Assembly: GCF_022229005.1 (NCBI RefSeq)
Contig: NZ_JAKKFD010000017.1
Location: 62,001 to 126,000, forward strand
Source of the DNA: Micromonospora trifolii
Lineage (GTDB): Bacteria; Actinomycetota; Actinomycetes; Mycobacteriales; Micromonosporaceae
DNA: 64,000 nucleotides
Direction: 5' to 3'
A model generated the notes under the pieces. It ran no database searches and had not been told where the DNA came from. It saw only the letters and a program-made list of their open reading frames with translations. Numbering within the stretch: the stretch's first letter is position 1; every line of letters begins with the position of its first letter. Below, piece by piece: positions 34,582-42,387 of this stretch. A program made the position numbers and the translations under genes.

Positions 34582-35388
34582 GTGACCACCGACGCCGGCG
34601 GGCCGGGCAGCCGTCGCTCGATCGCCGCGCAGCTGCGCGTCCTGGGCGTACGCCCCGGCGCGACGCTGCTGGTGCACGCCTCGCTGCGGCCGCTGGGCTT
34701 CGTCAGCGGCGGCCCGCATGCTGTGGTGCTCGCCCTGCGCGACGCGCTCGGCCCGGACGGCACGATCGTCGTGCCCACCCACACGCCCGACAACAGCGAC
34801 CCCGCGCAGTGGCGCAACCCTCCGGTGCCGGCGGACTGGTGGCCGCTGATCCGCTCGGAGATGCCGGGCTTCGACCCGGCGGTCACCCCGAGCCGGTTCA
34901 TGGGTGCGTTCGCCGAGACGGTCCGCGGCTGGCCCGGTGCGCTGCGCAGCTCCCATCCGCACGTGTCGTTCGCCGCGCTCGGCCCGGCCGCCGAGCAGGT
35001 GGTGGCCGGGCACACAGTGGCGGACATGCTCGGCGAGGGCTCCCCGCTGGCCCGCCTCTACGACCTGGACGCCGACGTGTTGCTGCTCGGCGTGGACCAC
35101 TCGGTGAGCACTTCGCTGCACCTTGCCGAGTACCGCTGCCCCGGCTCGCCCCGGGAGCGGATCGGTGCTGCCGTGCGTACCGCCGACGGTGGTCGGGAAT
35201 GGGTGTGGTGGCAGGACGTACGACTCGACGCGGACGACTTCGCCGCGTTGGGCGAGGACCTGGAGGCCACCGGAGCGGTACGCACCGCACCGGTCGGCAC
35301 CGGGACCGGCAGGTTGATGCGCCAGCGGGCGGCTGTCGACTTCGCGGTTCGCTGGCTGGCAGGTAATCGAACGACGGAGGACGTATGA
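34582..35388 (+). CDS. AAC(3)-family aminoglycoside N-acetyltransferase-like protein
   Basis: A 268-residue member of the antibiotic/aminoglycoside 3-N-acetyltransferase family. LVHASLRPLGFVSGG, the VPTHTPDNSDP segment, PSRFMGAFAETVRGWPGALRSSHPHVSFAALG and the LLGVDHSVSTSLHLAEY block with its conserved His are all present. Members acetylate 3-amino groups of aminoglycosides, but some act on other amines. The SIS-domain gene overlapping its stop points to an amino-sugar substrate as readily as to resistance. GTG 34582 follows AAGGAA. Confidence 0.87.
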   Translation: MTTDAGGPGSRRSIAAQLRVLGVRPGATLLVHASLRPLGFVSGGPHAVVLALRDALGPDGTIVVPTHTPDNSDPAQWRNPPVPADWWPLIRSEMPGFDPAVTPSRFMGAFAETVRGWPGALRSSHPHVSFAALGPAAEQVVAGHTVADMLGEGSPLARLYDLDADVLLLGVDHSVSTSLHLAEYRCPGSPRERIGAAVRTADGGREWVWWQDVRLDADDFAALGEDLEATGAVRTAPVGTGTGRLMRQRAAVDFAVRWLAGNRTTEDV

Positions 35389-36134
35389 CGGTGAGTGCCG
35401 AGGACTACCTGGCCGTGGTGACCGAGACGATCGGCCAGGTGGCCGCCAGTCAGCGGGAGGCGGTGGGGCGGGCCGCCGACCTGATCGCCGAGGCCGTCCG
35501 AGCCGACGGCGTGGTGCACGCGTTCGGCACCGGGCACTCGGAGGCCCTCGCCATGGAGATCGCCGGACGGGCGGGCGGTCTGGTGCCGACAAACCGGATC
35601 GCGCTACGTGACCTGGTGCTGCTCGGCGGCGAACCGGCCGACCGGCTGGGCCCGCTGCTGGAACGGGACCCGTCCGTCGCGCACCGCCTCTACGAGCTGG
35701 CCCCGGTGCGTCCCACCGACGTCTTCGTGCTCGCCTCGAACTCCGGGGTGAACGGCGCGATGGTGGAGTTCGCCACGCTGGTGAAGGAGCGCGGGCACGG
35801 GTTGGTGGCGATCACCTCGGCGCAACACTCCGGCCGGATGACCTCCCGGCACCCGTCCGGGCGCAAGCTGAGCGACCTCGCCGACGTGGTGCTCGACAAC
35901 GGCGCGCCGTACGGCGACGCGACGCTGCCCCTGCCCGGTGGCGGTGCGGTCGGCGCGGTCTCCTCGATCACCGCGGCGCTGCTGGCGCAGCAGGTGACAG
36001 TGGAGGTGGTGGCGCGGTTGCTGGCGGCGGGGGAGCGGCCCCCGGTCTACCTGTCGGCGAACATCCCGGACGGCGACGCGCACAACAACGAGCTGGAGGC
36101 GCGGTACGCGGGCCGGATCCGACGCGGGTCCTGA
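35385..36134 (+). CDS. SIS domain sugar-phosphate binding protein (UPF0309-like)
   Basis: A 249-residue SIS-domain protein. FGTGHSEALAMEIAGRAGGL (about residues 47-66) and LASNSGVNGAMVEFA (about 115-129) form the phosphosugar-binding site. SIS proteins isomerise or bind hexosamine phosphates. The ATG overlaps the acetyltransferase stop (ATGA), so both are coordinated. The exact reaction is unknown. Confidence 0.85.
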   Translation: MTVSAEDYLAVVTETIGQVAASQREAVGRAADLIAEAVRADGVVHAFGTGHSEALAMEIAGRAGGLVPTNRIALRDLVLLGGEPADRLGPLLERDPSVAHRLYELAPVRPTDVFVLASNSGVNGAMVEFATLVKERGHGLVAITSAQHSGRMTSRHPSGRKLSDLADVVLDNGAPYGDATLPLPGGGAVGAVSSITAALLAQQVTVEVVARLLAAGERPPVYLSANIPDGDAHNNELEARYAGRIRRGS

Positions 36135-36220
36135 CGCTGCCGGCGGCCAACTTGCGTCGCCGAGATGAACGGCAGATGTCGTGAACCTGTTTCGCGCTCG
36201 GCCGGGTGGGGCATTGGCGT

Positions 36221-36250
36221 TGCTGCCGGCGGCTGGGACCGCCGGCAGTA
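36221..36250 (+). terminator. Hairpin upstream of the DUF6328-type gene
   Basis: CTGCCGGCGG / CCGCCGGCAG arms (10 bp, extendable by two weaker pairs), 6-nt loop. It is 87 nt past the SIS gene stop and 22 nt before the next start, so it may end the upstream operon or lie in the next gene's leader. Confidence 0.5.
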
Positions 36251-36271
36251 GCGTCTCACCGGAGGTAGCGC

Positions 36272-36775
36272 GTGTCCAAGGAGACCGAGAAGCAGCGCTG
36301 GCAGCGCAACTTCGCCGACCTGCTCCAGGAGTTGCGGGTCGCCCAGACCGGCGTGCAGATCCTCTTCGCCTTCCTGCTCACCCTGCCGTTCAGTAACGGG
36401 TTCACCGAGACCACCGAGTTCCAGCGCGACGTCTACATCGTGGCGTTGCTCGCGGCGGCCGCCGCCACCGCACTGATCATCTCGCCGGTGGCGTTCCACC
36501 GGGCGTTGTTCCGACAGGGGCGCAAACCGGAGCTGGTCCGCTTCGCGCACCGGATGGCCACCGGCGGCCTCGCCTTCATGCTGATCGCGATGGTCAGCGC
36601 GGTGCTGCTGATCACCGACTTCGTTCTGGACCGGCCGATCGCCTTCGTGCTCAGCGCCCTGGCCGGAATCTGGTTCCTCACGTTCTGGGTGGCCCTGCCG
36701 TTCGCCCGCCGCAACTGGGGTGAGGACGACATCGACGACGATGACGACGACCCGGACACGATCAACGACCGCTGA
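36272..36775 (+). CDS. DUF6328-type four-span membrane protein
   Basis: A 167-residue protein with four hydrophobic segments (about residues 27-42, 52-72, 92-115 and 122-143), beginning with NFADLLQELRVAQTGVQILFAFLLTLPF, and a very acidic tail (DDIDDDDDDPD). Function unknown; this family is common in actinobacteria. GTG 36272 follows GGAGG. Two hairpins bracket the gene, so it is probably transcribed alone. Confidence 0.75.
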   Translation: MSKETEKQRWQRNFADLLQELRVAQTGVQILFAFLLTLPFSNGFTETTEFQRDVYIVALLAAAAATALIISPVAFHRALFRQGRKPELVRFAHRMATGGLAFMLIAMVSAVLLITDFVLDRPIAFVLSALAGIWFLTFWVALPFARRNWGEDDIDDDDDDPDTINDR

Positions 36776-36795
36776 CCGCGTGGATCTTCACGCAG

Positions 36796-36826
36796 CGCTA
36801 CCCCTGGGTAACAACCGGGGGTAGCG
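36796..36826 (+). terminator. Hairpin between DUF6328-type gene and acyl-CoA dehydrogenase
   Basis: CGCTACCCC / GGGGTAGCG arms with an inner GGT/ACC pair; 20 nt past the upstream stop and 53 nt before the next start. Probably a terminator for the membrane protein gene. Confidence 0.6.
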
Positions 36827-36879
36827 TGGCAGTAGTCGCGCACGTCGACGCAGCCGCACCGAGCTTCGAGGGGGCAGCC

Positions 36880-38877
36880 GTGACCACGACGCAGGATGGC
36901 CGACCGGCACCGGACGGCCCCGACTCCGAAACCAACGCCGGTGCCGCCGCGCCGCTGCGCGCGGAAGCCGGGCAGGTCTCCGAGAAGGAGGCCCGGCAGG
37001 TCGCCGAGGCCGCCCGCGAGTCCACCTGGGACCGGCCCAGCTTCGGCAAGGAGCTGTTCCTCGGTCGGTTCCGGCTCGACCTGATCGACCCGTGGCCCCG
37101 ATCCGATCCGGACGACGTGGCTCGCGCGGAGGAGTTCCTTGGTCGGTTCCGCGCCTTCCTGGCCTCCGAGGTGGATGGTGCGGCCATCGAGCGGGACGCG
37201 TCGATACCTGACTCGGTGTTCCACGGCCTGGCCGACCTCGGCGCGTTCGGCATGAAGATCGACCGGAAGTACGGCGGGCTCGGGCTGAGCAACCTGCACT
37301 ACTGCCGGGCGCTCATGCTGGCCGGCTCGGTCAGCCCGGCCATCGGCGCGCTGCTCTCGGCGCACCAGTCGATCGGGGTGCCGCAGCCACTGAAGATGTT
37401 CGGCACCGCCGAGCAGAAGCAGCGCTTCCTGCCCCGGCTCGCCGCCGGTGAGGTGTCCGCGTTCCTGCTCACCGAGCCCGACGTCGGCTCCGACCCGGCC
37501 CGGCTGGCCACCATCGCCGAGCCGACCGAGGACGGCACTGGTTACCGGCTCAACGGGGTGAAGCTCTGGGCCACCAACGGCATCGTGGCCACCCTGCTGG
37601 TGGTGATGGCCCGGGTGCCGGCCACTGAGGGCCGTCGGGGCGGCATCACCGCGTTCGTGGTGGACGGCGACAGCCCCGGCATCACCGTCGAGCGGCGCAA
37701 CGAGTTCATCGGCCTGCGCGGCCTGGAGAACAGCCTGACCCGGTTCCACGACGTGATCGTCCCCGCCGAGAACGTCATCGGCGGCGAGGGCAAGGGGCTG
37801 AAGATCGCCCTGACCACTCTGAACACCGGTCGACTCTCGCTGCCGGCCATGTGCGTGGGCGCCGGCAAGTGGGCGTTGAACGTGGCCCGGGGGTGGGCCG
37901 CCGACCGGGTCCAGTGGGGACGGCCGGTGGGCGAGCACGAGGCGGTCGCGCAGAAGCTCTCCTTCATCGCCGCCACCACGTACGGCATGGAGACCATGCT
38001 CGACCTCTGCTGCCTGCTCGCCGACGACGACCGCAACGACATCCGGATCGAAGCCGCGCTGGTCAAGCTGTACGCCAGCGAGATGGCCTGGAAGATCGCC
38101 GACGAGCTGATCCAGATCCGGGGTGGGCGCGGCTACGAGACGGCCGACTCGCTGGCCGCCCGAGGCGAACGCCCGGCCGCCGTCGAGCAGATGCTGCGCG
38201 ACCTGCGGATCAACCGGATCTTCGAGGGCTCCACCGAGATCATGCACCTGCTGATCGCGCGGGAGGCGGTCGACGCCCACCTGTCGGTGGCCGGCGACAT
38301 CATCGACCCGGACGCGGGGCTGGGCCGCAAGGCCCGAGCCGGCGCACGAGCGGGCGCCTTCTACGCGAAGTGGCTGCCCACCCTCGCCGTGGGTCGAGGG
38401 CAGAGCCCCTCGGCCTACGCCGAGTTCGGCCCGCTCGCCGCGCACCTGCGCCAGGTGGAGCGTTCGTCACGCAAGCTGGCCCGGTCGACGTTCTACGCGA
38501 TGTCTCGCTGGCAGGGAAAGATGGAGCGCAAGCAGGCGTTCCTCGGCCGGGTGGTCGACATCGGCGCCGAGTTGTTCGCGATGTCAGCGGTCTGCGTCCG
38601 GGCCTCCGCCGAACGGGACAGCCGCCCGGAGAACGTCGAGCTGGCCGACCTGTTCTGCCGGCAGGCGCGGGTGCGGGTGGACGCCCTGTTCGCCGCACTC
38701 TGGGACAACACCGACTCGGTCGACACCGCCGCCGCGAAGCGCATCCTCGCCGGCCGCTACGCGGGCCTGGAGGAGGGCGTGCTCACCCCGTCCGACGAGC
38801 TGCCCTGGGTGGCCGGCTGGTCGCCCGGCCCGTCCGCCGCCGAGGACGTCCGCCGCCGCATCCCCCCAAAGCCCTGA
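36880..38877 (+). CDS. Acyl-CoA dehydrogenase family protein, long form
   Basis: A 665-residue flavoprotein: an N-terminal extension of about 90 residues, a core acyl-CoA dehydrogenase domain (FLLTEPDVGSDPARL, WATNGIVATLLVVMARV, GRLSLPAMCVGAGK, IRGGRGYETADSLAARGERP, INRIFEGSTEIMHLLIARE) and a C-terminal domain of about 170 residues, as in ACAD9/VLCAD-like long forms. It should oxidise acyl-CoA in beta-oxidation. GTG 36880 is 8 nt after GAGGGGG; GTG 36826, 18 codons upstream, is in frame but lies in the hairpin. No redox partner genes are adjacent. Confidence 0.9.
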   Translation: MTTTQDGRPAPDGPDSETNAGAAAPLRAEAGQVSEKEARQVAEAARESTWDRPSFGKELFLGRFRLDLIDPWPRSDPDDVARAEEFLGRFRAFLASEVDGAAIERDASIPDSVFHGLADLGAFGMKIDRKYGGLGLSNLHYCRALMLAGSVSPAIGALLSAHQSIGVPQPLKMFGTAEQKQRFLPRLAAGEVSAFLLTEPDVGSDPARLATIAEPTEDGTGYRLNGVKLWATNGIVATLLVVMARVPATEGRRGGITAFVVDGDSPGITVERRNEFIGLRGLENSLTRFHDVIVPAENVIGGEGKGLKIALTTLNTGRLSLPAMCVGAGKWALNVARGWAADRVQWGRPVGEHEAVAQKLSFIAATTYGMETMLDLCCLLADDDRNDIRIEAALVKLYASEMAWKIADELIQIRGGRGYETADSLAARGERPAAVEQMLRDLRINRIFEGSTEIMHLLIAREAVDAHLSVAGDIIDPDAGLGRKARAGARAGAFYAKWLPTLAVGRGQSPSAYAEFGPLAAHLRQVERSSRKLARSTFYAMSRWQGKMERKQAFLGRVVDIGAELFAMSAVCVRASAERDSRPENVELADLFCRQARVRVDALFAALWDNTDSVDTAAAKRILAGRYAGLEEGVLTPSDELPWVAGWSPGPSAAEDVRRRIPPKP

Positions 38878-38886
38878 CCAGCCCGG

Positions 38887-39054
38887 TCAGCGGGAGACCG
38901 CCCAGGCCAGCACCCCCGCCAGGATCAGACCGTTGAGCCCGGCCAGGGCCAGGTACGCCGCGGGTGGGATCTTCTTGCCCCGGCGGACGAAGGAGACCAG
39001 GACAGCGGCGTAGCCGAGCAGCAGGACGGCGATGACGACGAGGAAGTAGAACAC
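38887..39054 (-). CDS. Small two-span membrane protein (55 residues)
   Basis: A short frame with GTG at 39054: a first span (MFYFLVVIAVLLLGYAAVL), a basic turn (RRGKKIPPAAY) and a second span (LALAGLNGLILAGVLAW). TAAGGT lies 6 nt before the GTG, consistent with a leaderless start, and the hydrophobic-basic-hydrophobic pattern is unlikely by chance in such GC-rich DNA. No family recognised. It is tail-to-tail with the acyl-CoA dehydrogenase (9 bp). Confidence 0.6.
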   Translation of the reverse strand: MFYFLVVIAVLLLGYAAVLVSFVRRGKKIPPAAYLALAGLNGLILAGVLAWAVSR

Positions 39055-39100
39055 CCGACGACCTTAACGGCCCCGGCCGGCCTGACCTCTGCCTGCTCCG

Positions 39101-39169
39101 CGATCTTGCACTTGCTGTCCCGACACAAGGGGCATTCCACCCATGTCGGCAACAAAAACTGCAAGATCG
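39101..39169. repeat. Intergenic inverted repeat, family C copy 2
   Basis: CGATCTTGCA (39101-39110) and TGCAAGATCG (39160-39169) pair exactly; a second inner pairing CGACA/TGTCG (39121-39125 and 39144-39148) follows an unpaired stretch of about ten bases. Shares CGATCTTGCACTT and CTGTC with copy 1 at 30167. Confidence 0.75.
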
Positions 39170-39187
39170 GCGTAACGGGGAGCGACC

Positions 39188-39796
39188 TCAGCGGCCCCGG
39201 CCGCGTAGGCCGAGTTGGCGCAGCTCCAGGGCCGCCAGGGCGTCGACTGTCGTGTCGTCGCCTCGGCGCCACGCCTCGGCGACATCCGGACCGATCCGGC
39301 TCAGTTTGCCCAGTGGCTGGGTGGCCAGCGCGCGCAGGGCGAGCAGGTCCCGGCCGGCCGGCCCGGCGGCCAGCTTCGTCGCCGATCCGGCCCGGCGCAT
39401 CCAGCGGACCCGCAGCGGCAGCCAGCCGAACAGCACGATGCCGAGCGGGAAGATCAGGACCGCGATGGCGAGGGCGAGGGCGAGCTGGTCGACCAGGTGC
39501 TGCTGGTCGCGGCCGGCGTCGGCGAGCCCCCGGGCCGCGTCGGCGGCCCGCTGGAAGGGTGCGGTCAGCTCGTCGCCGACCAGCGGGACCCGGCGAACCT
39601 TGCCGCCCGCGTCGGCGAGGTTGTCGGCGAGCCCGCTGCCGGCGCCCTCCAACTTCTGCCCCGGCACGGCGAGCTTCTGCACCAGGTCGTGTAGCCACAG
39701 CGCGCCGCGGATCGCCACGTACACCCAGGCGACGACGAGCAGGTCGGTGAGCAACTGACGGGCGGCGGTCGGGAACCGATCGGCATAGATTTTCAC
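39188..39796 (-). CDS. Two-span membrane protein of unknown function
   Basis: A 202-residue protein: a hydrophobic segment near the N-terminus (LLTDLLVVAWVYVAIRGALW), a central amphipathic region (GAGSGLADNLADAGGKVRRVPLVGDEL, similar to spacers seen in actinobacterial membrane proteins) and a second span (LALALAIAVLIFPLGIVLFGWLPL), then a basic soluble C-terminus. Function unknown. GTG 39796 lies 7 nt after CACGCT; the frame is open to 39922, which would overlap the methyltransferase gene. Confidence 0.75.
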   Translation of the reverse strand: MKIYADRFPTAARQLLTDLLVVAWVYVAIRGALWLHDLVQKLAVPGQKLEGAGSGLADNLADAGGKVRRVPLVGDELTAPFQRAADAARGLADAGRDQQHLVDQLALALAIAVLIFPLGIVLFGWLPLRVRWMRRAGSATKLAAGPAGRDLLALRALATQPLGKLSRIGPDVAEAWRRGDDTTVDALAALELRQLGLRGRGR

Positions 39797-39911
39797 GTCG
39801 GCCAGCGTGCCACGAACGGACGCGGCGGGGCACCCGTCGCCGTTCAACCAGGACTCGGCCGAATGCACGTGCACTCTGGTGAATCCGACGACCGCTACCG
39901 ATAGAAGCGAT

Positions 39912-40715
39912 TCACCGGACACGTTCGGCGAGCCTCAGTTCAGTCAGGTAGCGCTTGACGACTTGGCCCCCGTAGTTGACGTCGATCAGCCGCGCGATGG
40001 AGTTCAGCAATGCGCTCTGCTGCGCGTCCGGCAAGGCGCGGTGGCCGGAGTAGGTCAACAGCAGATCCAGGTAGTCCGCTGTCGAGTACGGCAACTCCCA
40101 CTCGTATCGGTAGAAGCTCGCAGGCCCGAACCGCTCCGACGAGGTCAGCTCCCGATCGTCCTCCGGAATGTCTGGAGCACCTTCAAGACGCAGGCCCGGT
40201 GGGGTCGACGGATCGAAGCGCTCGTAAAGCTTCTGAATCTCAACGAAGAACGCCTCGGTCCAGGTGCCACCGGCGATGTGGTGGGTTCCCACGGTGGCCA
40301 GCAGACCACCGAGACGCAAGGCGTCAGCAGACTTCGACACCCGCACGGCCGGATCGATCCAGTGGAACGCCGTCGCGGAGAGGACCACGTCGAACGGTTC
40401 CGCAGGCAAGGGCCACTCCTCGAACGCTGCCGTCACCACCTCCACCGAGTCGGAGCCGGCAAGGTTTCGCCGAGCCACAGCAGCCATGTCTGCGCCCAAC
40501 TCGACGGCCACGATCCGGTAGCCCCGTTCCGCCAGCGGCACGGTCGCCTGCCCGGTGCCACAGCCGATCTCCAACACCCTTGCATCGGGCGCTACGCCGG
40601 CCGCAGCGAGATCATCGAACATCTGTGCCGGGTACCGGGGCCGCGCACGGTCATACCGTTCAGCGTCCTCGTTGAAAGTTCCTCGCAGCCTCACGTAGTC
40701 ATTGCTCTCGCTCAC
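39912..40715 (-). CDS. Class I SAM-dependent methyltransferase
   Basis: A 267-residue methyltransferase. Motif I is VLEIGCGTGQAT (about residues 47-58), followed by AVELGADM and FDVVLSATAFHWIDP. The substrate is unknown; the last 100 residues form a variable substrate domain. Base composition is less GC-rich than in neighbours, as with the membrane protein at 14211. The GTG start lies in the loop of a perfect hairpin (CTCTCGCT-GGGTG-AGCGAGAG, 40705-40725) and 6 nt after TACTCT, so a leaderless transcript would start right at the hairpin loop. Confidence 0.85.
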   Translation of the reverse strand: MSESNDYVRLRGTFNEDAERYDRARPRYPAQMFDDLAAAGVAPDARVLEIGCGTGQATVPLAERGYRIVAVELGADMAAVARRNLAGSDSVEVVTAAFEEWPLPAEPFDVVLSATAFHWIDPAVRVSKSADALRLGGLLATVGTHHIAGGTWTEAFFVEIQKLYERFDPSTPPGLRLEGAPDIPEDDRELTSSERFGPASFYRYEWELPYSTADYLDLLLTYSGHRALPDAQQSALLNSIARLIDVNYGGQVVKRYLTELRLAERVR

Positions 40716-40779
40716 CCAGCGAGAGTACGAGGGCCGCTCCTACGGCAGGCACTCACTTCTCAATGCCTGGCTCGCCGGG

Positions 40780-41178
40780 TCAGCGGACGCAGGTCGGGCA
40801 GGTGCCGAAGATCTCCAGGGTGTGGCTGACGTCGGCGTAGCCGTGCTGGGCGGCGACCCGATCGGCCCAGCTCTCCACGGCCGGGCCGGCCACCTCGACC
40901 GTACGCCCGCACACCCGGCAGACCAGGTGGTGGTGGTGCCCCTCGCTGCACCGGCGGTAGAGGTGCTCGCCGCCCGGCGGACGCATCACGTCGATCTCAC
41001 CGGCGTCGGCGAGCCCCTGGAGGGTGCGGTAGACGGTGGTCAGGCCGACCCGCTCGCCGCGCTGCCGCAGCATCGCGTGCAGGTCCTGAGCGCTGTGGAA
41101 GCCCTCCATCTCGCCCAGCAGCGCGCTCACCGCCGACCGCTGCCGGGTGTTGCGCACCGCGGCGCTGCTCTCGCTCAT
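40780..41178 (-). CDS. zur: Fur family regulator, probable zinc uptake regulator Zur
   Basis: A 132-residue Fur-type protein: winged helix (MLRQRGERVGLTTVYRTLQGLADAG), the EGHHHHLVCRVCGR block with C87/C90 and the C-terminal pair CPTC (C127/C130) for the structural zinc. It overlaps arsR by ATGA and follows znuACB on the same strand, which identifies it as Zur rather than the iron or redox members. It should repress znuABC through the box at 44115. Confidence 0.88.
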   Translation of the reverse strand: MSESSAAVRNTRQRSAVSALLGEMEGFHSAQDLHAMLRQRGERVGLTTVYRTLQGLADAGEIDVMRPPGGEHLYRRCSEGHHHHLVCRVCGRTVEVAGPAVESWADRVAAQHGYADVSHTLEIFGTCPTCVR

Positions 41179-41474
41179 GATCCCTCCCCGGCGTGGCTGA
41201 CCGCGTCCGCCACGATGTGCGCGACGTGCTCGTCGACCAGGCTGTAGGCGATCTCCCGGCCTCGGCGGGAGCCGCGCACCACGCCCGCTCCGCGCAGCAC
41301 CCGCAGGTGCTGGGAGACCAGTGGTTGCGCCGCGCCGAGCTTCTCCACCAACTCGTGCACGCACCGCTCGCCGCCGGCCAGCTCACTGACGATGGCCAGC
41401 CGGATGGGAGCGGACAGGGCGCGGAGCAACTCGCTGGCTCCGTCGAACCCGTCGTAGCCCGTGGCGCTGGTCAT
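41175..41474 (-). CDS. ArsR/SmtB family zinc-type sensor
   Basis: A 99-residue winged-helix repressor. The C-terminal helix carries D81-x-H83 ... H94-x-x-E97, exactly the alpha-5 zinc-binding pattern DxH(x10)HxxE of SmtB/CzrA sensors. ERCVHELVEKL is the alpha-3 region with a Cys. It overlaps zur (ATGA), so repressor and sensor are translationally coupled. TACCGT lies 6 nt before the ATG within the dyad GGTAACCAATACC, so it may repress its own promoter. Similar arsR-zur pairs are found in mycobacteria. Confidence 0.9.
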   Translation of the reverse strand: MTSATGYDGFDGASELLRALSAPIRLAIVSELAGGERCVHELVEKLGAAQPLVSQHLRVLRGAGVVRGSRRGREIAYSLVDEHVAHIVADAVSHAGEGS

Positions 41475-41480
41475 CCTGCA

Positions 41481-41495
41481 ACGGTAACCAATACC
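41481..41495 (-). promoter_or_regulatory. Leaderless promoter and dyad of the arsR-zur unit
   Basis: On the minus strand TACCGT (-10 type) lies 6 nt before the arsR ATG. The plus strand shows GGTA-ACCAA-TACC, a short dyad overlapping it. The position suits a zinc-responsive operator; the assignment to ArsR is inference. Confidence 0.5.
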
Positions 41496-41517
41496 ACCGA
41501 CGTCGCGCTGACCAGGC

Positions 41518-42384
41518 TCAGCTCAGCACGACCTCGTGCGGTTCCGGTGTGGGCGCGGCGGTCGGCGTCGTCCGGCGACGTACGACCCGCCAGACGGCGC
41601 CAGCCACGGCCACCACCAGGAACGAGGCGATCGCCACCAGCACCACCGAGGCGCCCGGCGCGGTGTCCGCCGTGGCCGCCACCCAGACACCCGAGCCGGC
41701 GGCGAAGAGCCCGAGCGCCATCGCGGCGGCCATCGTGCTGCGGAAGCCCCGGGTGACCTGCTGGGCGGTGGCGACCGGCACCACCATCAACGCGCTGATC
41801 AGGAGCACTCCGACGGCCCGCATCGCGATGGTCACGGTGACCGCTGTGGCGACAGCGATCAGCAGGTTCAGCGTGCGGACCGGCAGGCCGGAGACCCGGG
41901 CGTACTCCTCGTCGTGACTGACCGCGAAGAGCGCCGGCCGCAACGCGATCATCGTGACCAGGATCGCCGCGCCGAGCACCCCGATGGTGGTCAGGTCGGC
42001 GGGCGAGATGGTGGTCAGCGACCCGAACAGGTAGGCGTTGAGGTTCGCGCTGGTCGCGTCGGAGAGGCCGACCAGGAGTACGCCGCCCGCGATGCCGCCG
42101 TAGAAGAGCAGGGCCAGGGCCAGGTCACCGGAGGTACGCCCACGAGCCCGGACGATCTCGATGGCGATCGCGCCGATGGTGGCGGCGATCACCGCGACCA
42201 GCACTGGTGAGCGGTTGAGCAGCAGCCCCGCCCCGACGCCGGTCAGCGCCACGTGCCCCACACCATCGCCGATCAGCGCCAGCCGGCGCTGCACCAGGTA
42301 GATGCCGAGCGCCGGCGCGGCCAGGCCGATCACCAGCGCGCCGATCAGGGCGCGCTGCATGTAGGGGTACTGGAAGAGTTCCAT
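41518..42384 (-). CDS. znuB: Zinc ABC transporter permease ZnuB
   Basis: A 288-residue permease of the metal (ABC-3) family with about nine hydrophobic segments; YLVQRRLALIGDGVGHVALTGVG (about residues 29-51) and VSHDEEYARVSGLP are family landmarks. It forms the channel of the zinc importer with ZnuC and ZnuA. The ATG is 3 bp after the znuC stop, so they are cotranscribed. The last 30 residues are hydrophilic. Confidence 0.93.
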   Translation of the reverse strand: MELFQYPYMQRALIGALVIGLAAPALGIYLVQRRLALIGDGVGHVALTGVGAGLLLNRSPVLVAVIAATIGAIAIEIVRARGRTSGDLALALLFYGGIAGGVLLVGLSDATSANLNAYLFGSLTTISPADLTTIGVLGAAILVTMIALRPALFAVSHDEEYARVSGLPVRTLNLLIAVATAVTVTIAMRAVGVLLISALMVVPVATAQQVTRGFRSTMAAAMALGLFAAGSGVWVAATADTAPGASVVLVAIASFLVVAVAGAVWRVVRRRTTPTAAPTPEPHEVVLS

Positions 42385-42387
42385 TTC

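Noticed and set aside
36174..36185. GATGTCGTGAAC also found in inverted repeat E (48213-48224)
   Set aside because: One shared 12-mer with no complementary arm near 36174; too little to call another copy.
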